From Gonium pectorale (Eukaryota > Chlorophyta > Chlorophyceae > Chlamydomonadales > Volvocaceae): 64,000 bases of DNA. The notes under the pieces were generated by a model. The model had not been told where the DNA came from. It worked only from the letters and a program-made list of their open reading frames with translations, and ran no database searches. The translations under genes and the position numbers were made by a program. Each line of letters starts with the position of its first letter. Within the stretch, counting starts at the first letter, position 1. Shown here piece by piece: positions 33,411 through 43,226 of the stretch. Where the stretch lies: positions 1,871,687-1,935,686 of the forward strand of contig LSYV01000003.1 in the NCBI GenBank assembly GCA_001584585.1, given 5' to 3'.

Positions 33411-36400
33411 ATGGCCGCCGGCGGTGGCTCAGGCCTCGCTGGTCCGGATCCCTGCGGCTCGGAACTGGATGCAGGCGAGGGACTTCGTTGCCGAACCCGA
33501 ACCCGAACCCACGACCACAGTCTCGACCGTGCCGCGGACGAGGCTCAGGCTGAGGGCGAAGCCATGACCTCCACGCAGCCAGTAGACAGGGAAGATCCTG
33601 AGAGCGGCGATGGAGACGGCGGGGGCGGTTCACTTACGGGACTATTGGAAGGGCTGGATGAGCAGGCGCTGGCAAGCATCCCTCAGGATTTGCTGCAACG
33701 GCTGCAGCTTCTGGAGGAGGAGCGTGATGAGCTGGCGGAGCGCCTGCTCGAATCCGGTTAGCTCTTTGGAAGGTCACATAGTGGCACATTGCTTGGCGAC
33801 CCTTAGCTATGGTTTCCTGACAGCTTAGGGACAGACAGCTGATTGCTGGTGCACACCCAGATTCCCAGCCCAAACACAGCTGGTCTCTGCGCACGGTGCA
33901 GCTGCCAAAGCCTCTACGTACCATTTGTGCGGCCCTAACACATGTTACTAGCTTACCGTGATACTCGAATGCATTCATCTTCACGCTCCGCCTTGTTGGT
34001 CTGCTGCTGGGATAGCGTGGACGCCAGGGAGGGCATTGCTTGGTGCCGTTCCGGTGGGCTCCTCTGTTGCAGGGGTTCCACCCCCATCCAGGTTTACCCA
34101 TGCTGCCCCCTCTTGCTGTCTCGCCGCAGACGCTGAGCTGTGCGCCCTACAAGCGAGCTACTCGCAGCTGTCTCAGAGTCACGCCAGCAGCCAGACCTGG
34201 CTCAACCAGGTCCTGGCACAGCAAATGGAGATCCACGAGCGCCGCCAGCGTCGCCAGCGCCGCGCGTTGATGTCCAGCGCCGGATTGGCTCAGCTGCGGC
34301 TGCGGCAAGCGCAGGTCCTGGCGTTGGAGCAGGATGGCAACAGCCGCGATGTGACCGGGGAGTTGGAGTTTCTGGAGGAGCCGGCGGATACGGATACGGA
34401 CAAGGAGAACACGCCGCTGGTCCTCAGGAGCGTCGCCCCGACGCCGTCCAAGCCGGCGCGGCCGGGGCCAGGAGCAAGTGAGGCGGAGGAGCGGCGGCCG
34501 CAGCATATGGTAGTGGCGGTCACGGGTGCAGCTGAGAGCGCGACTGAGATCCTTGGCACGCAGCCAGCTGCACCCCGCCCCGAGGCTTTACTTGGCCGGG
34601 GAGTGCCAGGACCCGCAGGTGGTAGCTCGTGCTCCCGCGGCCTGGCCGATGGCTCCGGAGCGGAGGCTTCGTGCTCCCTGCAGCAGAGCGGCGCCGGAGC
34701 CTTGCACTCGCAGTTCGTTGGGGCTGCTGGTGCTCCTGCTGCAGGGGACGCGGGGGCATCAAGCTGTGCCCTCGAGTCGCTGCGGCAGCCGGGCTCGCAG
34801 CGCGACGAACCCGCAGTACCAGTCACGGCATCCTACGACAATGGCCCTTCCGGGCCTGCGCAGCAGCCAGGTCCCAGAGGGGCAAGTCCGCAGAGTGCAG
34901 CAATGCAAACGGAGGCATCGGCGTCAATTTGTGCCCCGGCCAAGACCGGAGGGAGGGGGCCCGCCGACAGCAAAGCTGCAATCCACGCGGGACAGCATGC
35001 CCATCTCTTTGGCCTCCCGCTCAATCGGGGACTTGTTACCGCTCTCATGCTGCTGGCGCTGCTAGCAGGGGCGGCTTCTGTTATCTTGTTGTGGCGTCTC
35101 GTGGGCGTCCCAGATGCCCCAATCTGCATGTTGCCTTCTGGCGGCGTTGGGATGGGCGACAGACCCGCTGGCATTGCGGCAGCTGCCGGCCCGGATGCCG
35201 CCGAGCGCTTGCATGCACTGGGAACAGCCGAAGAAAGCACAACTCTTGGCCTTCTCGACCCGGCGTCGCATGGCCCCCGTGGCAATATTAGACAGAGCCC
35301 CGGGGACCCGGGCCTCAGCTTGGGCGGACCTGCGCTTGCAGCGGAGCACAGCGATCTGTGCGATTCCCTGCAGCTTCTGACGGAGGCGCTATCGTGCGCA
35401 GGATCAGGCGGGGCAGAGCCTGCCAGGGACCCAGCTGGCCGCTCAGGCAGGCCAAAGCGACTTCTTGTCGGCGGCAGCGCTGGCGGCACAGACGACAGCT
35501 CCGTGCTCGCTGCGGACCGGTGCCCGTGCCTGGATGCGGCTGCAGCCGATGCCGATGTGGTGACTACAAGATTGCCGTTGCCTCGCGCCCTGGCGGTGCG
35601 TTGCGCCATGGGGGAGCTAGAGGCGCGCTGGCGGCACCTGGCGCGCGCTCTGAAACGAGTGGTTTCGGAGCCGTTGACCGCCTCGAGCACCGAGCACGGC
35701 CGGGGCCTGGCGTCTAGGGTGAGGAGCTCGTAGTCGTTCAGTGATAGCTAGATTTCCTGCCGTGTCGATCACTGAGGCGTGTGGCATTCGGGCGAGCTTT
35801 GATGCACCGTGCATTCCGCAGTTGAGCGCATACCGTGCTGGCCATGTTCATTAATGAAGGAGCGCCGAATGGAGCTTCTCGGCAGTCTCGTACACTCGGA
35901 GTCCCACCTTGCGGGTGTGACCTTGACTCTTGCAGGCCGTTGCGGCCTGGGCCACACGGCTCTGGGTCCCCGCCATCCAGAAGCTGGTCCTGTCGGTGGC
36001 CGGCGACGACGAGCTGCCTGAAGCCCTACTGTCGGCTCAACAGGTGAATGAGGGAACGGGCTTCACATTCCGTCCATGCGGCAGGCGGTTGGCCTGTGTT
36101 GGGGCGAGGAAGGAGTAGGTCACCGTGCGTTTCCCAGCCCGCTTCGACGTCATCGCCTCCCCTCCCGGTGCTCCTCAACTCCCTCCTCCCGTCCGCCCCC
36201 GCCCTGCAGGCCGCGGCCATGAGCTCCCGTGTGTGCCTGGGCATTGGCCGCAGCCCGTTCGGCCATGCTGCCCACATCATCGCTGTGGGGCAGCGCCTCG
36301 GCGAGTCACTGGCCGCCATGGCCGCCATCGCCTCGGTGCACCTGGATGCGGCCGGGGGCGGAGGCGCAGCGGCCGTGGAGGCGCAGCTCGGCTACGCCGC

Positions 36401-37646
36401 TCGTTGTCTGGACTGGCAGGCGTCGCGGCTGCAGGCCGAGGTGGAGACGGCCGCGTGCCGCGAGAGGTGCAGCCCAAGGTGAGGCCGGTGGGGGCCCGGG
36501 TGGAGGCCGCTGCCTTGCAGTTGAGGCCTCGAGAGAGGAGAAGTGCAGGGGACTGGTGGGCGGAGAGGGCGGCCAGTGCATGCAATGCGCATACGGGAAG
36601 CGCCTAAGCGTGTCGTGCCCGCTGCCCTGGAGCGCCGTGCCCGCGTCTCTTCGCTCTGCATTGCCGTGGCAATGTGCAGGACGCCCTTGACCGCCTGCCT
36701 TAGCCCTGCCTGCATCTCGTCGTTGCCGGCCGTCAGGGGCTGGCTGGCGGCTGCGCTGCAGAGCGTTGGCGTGCCGCGGCCCCTGGTGGACCAGGCCCTG
36801 CGCCGTAGCAGGCCCGTAGCCCGTCGCCACGAAGCTCCTTCATGGGAAGAAGACCCGGCGGATGCGGCGTTTGATGCGGCGGAGTGGCTGCACCGCACCG
36901 ACCACCTGCGGGGCTGGTTGCAGGCTGCGCTGACGGCGGAGGAGGGGGCGTGGAAGGTCTGGAGACCGCTGCTCCGCTCCACCGCCCGCGCCGCGTTGGG
37001 GCGCGTGGCGCACGGGGCACCGGGCGCAGAGGCGGAGGTGGCTGGCGCTTTAGTTGCCTCGCCTGGGGCTGATGCAGAGGCCACGGCGCGAGGAGGTTGG
37101 CGCCAGATGCGCAGCAGGCTGTTGGGGGAGATGCGGCGGCTCTCTGCGCAGGCGCGGGAGCAGTGGGGTCGCGCGGCAGCCGGGCTGCGGCAGACCGCGC
37201 TGCCGTGGGTGCCACCGGCCCTGGAGGACGCCGTGCACTTGCTTCTGGAGGCGGCGCGCCGCGCCTACGATAGGCAGCGCGAGGCGACACGCTGCGAGTG
37301 CGCAGCACGGGCACCGGGTGAGGCCGGGGAGGAGGAGCGGTTCCACACCAACGGCACGGTGGGTCTCTCGTGCTCCAGGGGCTTGGCAGCGCTGGTACTG
37401 GAGGCGCAGCGGGAGATCTTCGGTGTCCGCATGGCGGCCACGACGACGGCGGCGGCGAGGAAGGTGGGGCCGGATCTTGGCGACTGGGGCGGGGTGGCTG
37501 GGGTTTCGGGTGAGATGGCGGGGGCGCTGCTGCGCTTCCGGGCGGATGTGATGGGGCTGGCGCGGTCTGTGGGCCGGGTGCGGGAGCTGTGCGAGGTTGC
37601 GCGGGACGGCGCAGCTGCGTACAGAAGCCAGTCGGGAATGGAGTGA
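33411..37646 (+). CDS. Large single-pass membrane protein with coiled coil, function unknown
   Basis: Not recognised. Exons 33411-33756, 34130-35718, 35936-36043, 36210-36478 and 36680-37646 join in phase to about 1,092 residues. Order: acidic Gly-rich N-terminus; coiled coil spanning the first intron (LLQRLQLLEEERDELAERLL continuing into LQASYSQLSQ); basic helix MEIHERRQRRQRRALM; disordered Ser/Ala/Pro region with DTDTDKENTP; one clear membrane helix near 35035-35110 (LVTALMLLALLAGAASVILL); then a Cys-containing Ala/Arg-rich C-terminal half that looks helical. No signal peptide, so the long N-terminal part probably faces the cytosol or nucleoplasm. Exon 4 could end at 36466 instead of 36478, in the same phase, changing four residues. 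The ATG at 33411 is the first after a possible 5' UTR acceptor. Confidence 0.75.
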
Positions 37647-38570
37647 GGCCGGCCAAAAGTAAAGGGCGAGGGGTTGAGTGGTGAGAGCTTGGAAGTCGCG
37701 GTGCGGACGCTTGGTGCGGGGTGTGTGGGCGGTACGGTACGTTGGCGAGCTGGCCGCGAGCAAGCTTTTGAAAGTGGTGATGGCGTCACTTGATGCGGCT
37801 GAGGTTGTGACAGTGCTTGAACGTCACGGCAATGGGAGTCGGCGCGTGTCCCATTGCCAGGACGAGGTACGGGGCGCTGCAAGCTTCTGACCTTGATCAC
37901 GTCGAACCCCTATGCCGGGGTGACTAACGCCACAGGTACGGCCGTGCTGCCATCTCGCGGGTACCGTAGGCTACACGTGCAATCTCGGACGCAATATCGC
38001 ACGCAGCGGTTAACTCTCATGCTTAGAAGAAAGATCTGTCAGTTATAACGTGATTTTAGGGCGGGCTCTCGGCCCTGTGCGGGGAGCCAGTGGACAGCGT
38101 CCCTGGTGCGTATGCTGCGGTCGACAATAGCAGCACCCCTCAAACCCCCTTGGCCCTGCTGTGGCCAAGTCGGTGGATAGAGCAAAACCCAGCAGTCGTA
38201 TTCCACACAACACATGCATTTGTCTGCCAGGGGCGGGGGTAGGTCTGCGGCAGAATACCCTATGATAGAATGTTGTAGAGCACAACAAGAGCATTCCAAA
38301 TCTTCTTTCAGCATTATAAAAGACGCATGTACGACAACGTTATGGCATGGCAAAGTGTGCTGTACGGCAGGGGTCGGTCGTCGGTCCTCGGGTCTCCAAG
38401 GTTTTTGACACGATGCCCCAAGCTTTGCACCCAGAGCTCCGTTTTCAATGACGATTGTACCAATGGATTGCTTTCATTACATATTATTGTAATACAATAC
38501 TACTATTGAGGACACGGTGTTCTGAGCCCCTCGATGGCGACCATCTCGCTCGCCGACTGAGTCGCCCAGC
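37647..38570. other. Intergenic stretch, AT-richer, no gene seen
   Basis: Composition becomes AT-richer towards 38.5 kb. A TGTAA at 38488-38492 could end the transcript of the preceding gene. No coding evidence. Confidence 0.4.
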
Positions 38571-39555
38571 ATGGATGGGCCAAGGCCGCCTGCTGGCAAG
38601 CGGTCACGCACCGAGGATGATGGCTTTGACGATGCAGTGGCTGACGTACGCGACGACCCAGCTGCGAAGACGGTGCCATGTGCTGCTGGCTGCCCTAGGC
38701 GGCTTGCTGCGTCGCTGCCGCGGCATAGTGTTAAGCAGCATATGGACAGCGATTACTGCAAGAGCAACAGGCCACTGGCAGGCATGCCGGCGCTCGCTCT
38801 CCTGCTGGGCGACTGCATGACGGGTGACGGGGGCCCTGCGTCACCCGCACCTCCCATCTGTGGGTTCTGCGGACGTGTGGTTGCCGCTGGCGCCTGCAGT
38901 GACCCTTGGCCGGAGCGCGCACAAGGCCGCGTACGAGTCCATATCGTACGCGGCGGCATGCAAGTCGACGAAGTCAGCTCCTTGCATAAACGTGCCTGTG
39001 GAGTGCCAGGCGTGTGCTGCCGAGCAGGTCACGGCCAACGTGTGGCGCTACTCTGACCACCTGCAACGCAGCCGCCCGGACCATCTGACCAGCGCAGTAG
39101 TCGAAGAGTTTGCCGTGAGCTGGGAGGAGTTTGACGCTGTGCTGAAGGCAGAGAAGATGGGTAGCAGGGCTGCGGCCAGGGTCGGTGAGCTGGCCCAGGG
39201 GGCTGCGCAGTTTGCTGAGGGCGCCTCGAGCGTCTGGCGGAAGGTCATCGCGAACCCTGACCCCGCGAGCGAGCCTAAGGGTCCTGGGCATGATGGCGCT
39301 GGCGGGAGTGGTGGGGGTGCTGGGCCTAGTGGTAGCGGCGGCAGTGGCAGGGGACATAGCGGTGCACGCTGTAACCGAGGCCGGGGCGGCGTTGGCCATG
39401 ACGAAGGCGAGGGCCCGCCATGGCACTATCGGCTGGAAGCGGCGGGGCTCGAGGGCGCGGTGGAGGACGCGGCCGGGCTAGATGGCGTGGTGGTAGGGGC
39501 CATCCGCAGGAGGGTAGCGTTGCCGGGTAGGCACGTCCCCCGACGCAGTGCCTGA
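38571..39555 (+). pseudogene. Cys/His-rich zinc-finger-like gene with a +1 frameshift
   Basis: Reads from the ATG at 38571 (MDGPRPPAGKRSRTEDDGFD) through a C..C..H..H-like cluster (CAAGCPRRLAASLPRHSVKQ, then HMDSDYC) and CGFCGR, up to about 38900. The sense then passes to the +1 frame: SAHKAAYESISYAAACKSTK, SAPCINVPVECQACAAEQ and VWRYSDHLQRSRPDHL, then a helical segment and a Gly/Ser tail to the stop at 39553. The layout CGFCG...CxNVPVxCxxC...VWRYxxxxH resembles a zinc-binding protein type I associate with mobile DNA in fungi and algae. A 25-base GT..AG segment (38875-38899) would be too short for an intron and leaves the frame wrong, so a frameshift or assembly error is likelier. No intron is otherwise needed, unlike all neighbours, which suits a mobile or retrocopied origin. 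Confidence 0.6.
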
Positions 39556-40255
39556 CTATATATACAGCTGTATTGGCGAGAGCTTTCGGTCCATTTGAAA
39601 AAGACTAAGTTTTGGGCGATGTATGGCATTGTCGGTATGTGCAGTACAAGTGTGTGCCGTACGGTCGGTCGGTGGTCGGTCCCTGACCCCTGGCCAGACA
39701 TGTATCATGGGGGCTGCCAACATATGTTGTACCCCCCCTGTGTCTGCTACCGTTTTGCAATCACAATGGGGGGGGAGGTGGAGATACTCGGCGGGGTTGA
39801 AGTTGGTGGAAGGGGGGGTTAGGACGTGTCAGGCCGGACACGGTAAGCGCTAGCTATGGAAATATCGAGGCAAATTTTGAATCGCAAGTGGCCGGGTCGT
39901 GGTAGGGACTTTATGAGTACCCGTGTTCAACATGTCCTGACTGCGTGTCGGCTGTGCACTGTCAGTTACTCGCGCTGGATGCCCGCACGGTTCCGGCGTC
40001 AAGGGCTGTGAGCAGCGGTAGCGATGTAATATCGCACGCATTGTGAGTTAAGAGCGACCGGGCCGAACAGGATGGCGATGACACGTCAGAGGCCGTGGTA
40101 CTGCGTCGCAGGTATATAATACACTGCTAACAGTGTAGTCCAGACACATCATCGTCTAAGATTTGCACGAGCCTGTTGAGATTATTGCTTAGGGTCTTTT
40201 CAGCGTCCTTGACAACTCACTACGTGTCGGGACTACACCTGGTCTGGTGCGCAAG
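39556..40255. other. Promoter-side interval of the DUF3700 gene
   Basis: About 700 bases with no coding signal. Short G runs occur near 39730-39820. TATATAA-like sequence at about 40112-40118 lies about 140 bases before the first ATG of the DUF3700 gene and may be its TATA element, but this is only a guess from position. Confidence 0.35.
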
Positions 40256-43226
40256 ATGGTGCTGCACATGTTGGCTATCTTTGGAAGGGGTGAGTGGGTG
40301 TCGGCAAGGTTCCGGGAGTTCCGGCACCTTGTAACGTCTGCACCGCCTCGGTCATTCGCGCAGAAACGGCCCATCCTCCAACGCTAATTGAGTCCGAGGA
40401 GGCCCTCAAGAGATCGGCCCAGCCGCTTCTGAGCGACGAAGAGAAGCAGGCGGAGGAGGTGGGTGACAGATGATCTGCACATGGGTACAACTAGACACGA
40501 TTTTGTCGATTCCCCCCATGCTTGCTGTTTGGATTCTCGAGCACGGTGCACTATTGTCAGCTATGAAGTCGCTGTTGGCGACACCCCGTTGCCGTGTACG
40601 TCGGCTGGGCTGATGTTGCTTGGGCGCGCTAGAGGCGTGGGTGTAGGTGTGTACAAGCGGCCTGCGGGCGCAGCGGTGACCTGCTCAGAGGCAGGAAAAG
40701 CAGGGTAACCCGCTCAATGGCCCCTACCACCGCCAGCCATCCATGCATAACAGCACGCTTGCCGATGACATCATGTAAACATCTATGGTTTTCCTGCGCG
40801 TGCAGGCGCTCTGCACGAGACTCATAGACGCCGCGTACGACGCGGCCAAGCCCAGCACCCGGCATAAGCAGCTGCTGGGCAAGGGCAGCGGCTATCTGTG
40901 GGAGGCCTCCCCGTACTGCAGTTACGCGGAGCGCGATGGCGTGCATGTAATGTTCACGGGCGAGGTGTCTGAATGGCCCGGTGGCGTCAACGCCGTCTCG
41001 GCTGCCCACGACGGTACGTCGGCGTGTTGGCCGGTGCAGTTGGGTCTTGCCCGGCCATGCACAAACGGCGAGCCGTGCCCACGGCTGCACTGATTCTCGT
41101 CAGGTGTTGCGCTGAGCATGCGCTCTGCCCTTGACGCCGCGGCTGTTCCTCCTCCAACGCAGCCTTTGTGCGCAACGAGCCGCCGCTGGAGGAGAACGAC
41201 GCGCACTGGCTGCTCGACTTCTACGGGTACGCTCTTGTGGTGTGTCGTGTGTGCCGGCGCGTTTGTCTCGCGCGCCTCTGACACATCAGGCCTTGTGGAT
41301 GGGATGCGAGCCGCGTAATCAGATCGTGCGTCCGCTCGCCAGCAACCAGACACTCTTGCGGGAGCACGGCAGTGATAGCGAGGCCGCTGTGTCCCTTGCT
41401 TTGTCCCTGCATTGGGATGCCGTCGCAATTATTGACGGGGTACAACGTGGTACGTGCGGGAATCGACTTCCTGAGCCAAAGTTTTGACGCTGCTTGGTTT
41501 GATTTGCTGTCCCCTGAACACGTGATTTTCCTCGCCGGATCTCCTTACATTGCCGTAACCTCCATGCACATCGCGCAGCACTTTCGGGAAGCCATCCTCG
41601 GACAGCTCCACCGAGCGGGCCCTGGAGTGCATGGCGCAGATCAAGGGGAGCTTCGCGTTCGTCATCTACGACTCGGTGCACGTGAGCCACGGCGCAATGT
41701 GTGTGCCCTGCCCAAGGCGACTCGGTTGGCATTAGAGGGTTGTCCTTGGTCAGGGGCGCCGTCGCTGTGCTGTGGGGTTGTTCTCGGGACTGCGGCGCAG
41801 CTCAGCCGCGTATCTGACGTCGTACCGGGGGTCATGCCTGTCTGCCCGCTGACAGTGCAGCGCGCCCTGAAGTTATGCTGAGTAGCGGGATGGAAGGTTG
41901 CAGCCTGCGGGGCCCTAAAAGTGCGGGGCTCCAGGCTTGGGATCGCACGCCCCCGCGTATCTGGACAGCACCTTTCGCCCTGACCCTGTTCGGCTTCCCT
42001 CGTTCTCTCCCCTTCCGTATAGCACCGCGTGCTAGCTGCTCGGGACTCGGAAGGCGTGCAGCCGCTGTACTGGGGGTGCACCGACTCCGGGCAGCTCATG
42101 TTCGGCTCGGTGCCCCAGGACCTGGAGGGCTGCAACCCCACCGCGGCGCCCTTCCCGGCGGGCACACTGTTCGCCAGGTGTGTCGGGCTCTTCAAGTACA
42201 GATAGCAGCGAGCCAGGATTGTCTTGCAAATGTGTGGCGTGCCAAGTCGGGACCGGGACCGTGCCGGTGTCCTGGGCTCCTGATATAAAGACAGAGATCA
42301 TGTTTTACAGTTGATCGTGTGCAGCACCATAACGTGCGAAACTGAGGTGCGGTTGCATGCTCAAGACAGACTTTCTTCCAGTGCACACCTGGTGATGCGC
42401 GAACCAGTAAGGCAGGTGCCTCATCCTCCATTTGTGTTCTTCGCCTTCCGGCGTTGCTACCGCACCAAGCACGCCCGGCGCTGCTACGTTCCTCTGCCGT
42501 TGGCTGGAACCCCTCACTTCCTTTCCCGTTCACCCGTTGCGCAGTGAGCGCCACACAGTGGCGTACAGCCCGGGTGACTACGGCTGGGTGATCGTGGACG
42601 ACGACTACCCCGGCCTCATCATGTCGTTCATCAAGGCCACCAAGCAGGGAGACGCCTGGCGCAACGTCAAGGTGCACCCGGGTGATGGGCGAGCTGTCCG
42701 GTACCACGATGTTGGGTTTTGGGTGTGGCTCGGTGCATGGCATCTCGAGTGCTAGCCTCGAGAGCGGAGAGCACGGCGCGCGGGAGGCGGCGTGCACGAG
42801 GAGGCGCGACGCAGCTGTCTTTGCCCTTGCAACGCCCTGACTCGAAACATGTTGTCGTTGCCTGTTCTCATTTGCTGCGTGCTTACTGCCTGCAGGCCAT
42901 CCCGCGCGTGACCAGCAAAGGTGGGTTGTGCGGCTGCGTACTGGTCAGTGTGATGGTGCCTCGAGTGAGCTGCGTTGCGGCTGCACAAGGAAACGTGCCT
43001 CAGCTAACGCCCTGATCTGTTTGGAGCATGGTGGTTACCGGCCACCGACAGCCAATATCAGCATGCGTGTCTGTGCATTGTATCCTGTTTCCTATCACGT
43101 GTAGCCGTCTCTAATCTGCACCGTGTCCCGACCCTTTTTCCCCTCCTCGATCCGATGATGAAAGGCGTGGTATGCGGCGCTGTATACAAGGTTGCCAGCG
43201 CGACAGACGTTAGCGGCGCCAGCTAG
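40256..43226 (+). CDS. DUF3700 protein (TSJT1 / aluminium-induced type, class II GATase-like fold), nine exons
   Basis: Exons 40256-40289, 40364-40458, 40806-41013, 41163-41226, 41606-41681, 42023-42177, 42545-42671, 42896-42920 and 43165-43226 join in phase to 281 residues. The family start MLAIFGRETAHPP follows four extra residues (MVLH). Then VMFTGEVSEWPGGVNAV, IKGSFAFVIYDSVHHRVLAA, RDSEGVQPLYWG and SGQLMFGSVPQDLEGC, matching the pseudo-amidohydrolase fold of plant aluminium-induced (Wali7/TSJT1) proteins. The YGL and LRDR motifs of land-plant members are not present in that form. The nucleophilic Cys expected at residue 2 of true glutamine amidotransferases is absent, so it is probably not a glutaminase. 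Plant relatives respond to stress or auxin; molecular role unknown. The last junction (AAAG|GTGGGT to GATGAAAG|GCGTGG) gives the ending VVCGAVYKVASATD; reading through instead would give another tail. Confidence 0.9.

Noticed and set aside
34833..35690. Minus-strand frame of 285 codons
   Set aside because: Antisense to the membrane-helix exon, which has a clear hydrophobic segment and consistent splice phases.
36733..37656. Minus-strand frame of 307 codons, Pro/Ala/Arg-rich
   Set aside because: Antisense to the last exon of the unknown membrane protein; composition is that expected of the reverse of a GC-rich exon.
38875..38899. A 25-base GT..AG intron explaining the zinc-finger frame change
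   Set aside because: Shorter than a spliceosome normally accepts, and removing it does not cleanly restore both Cys motifs; a frameshift is simpler.
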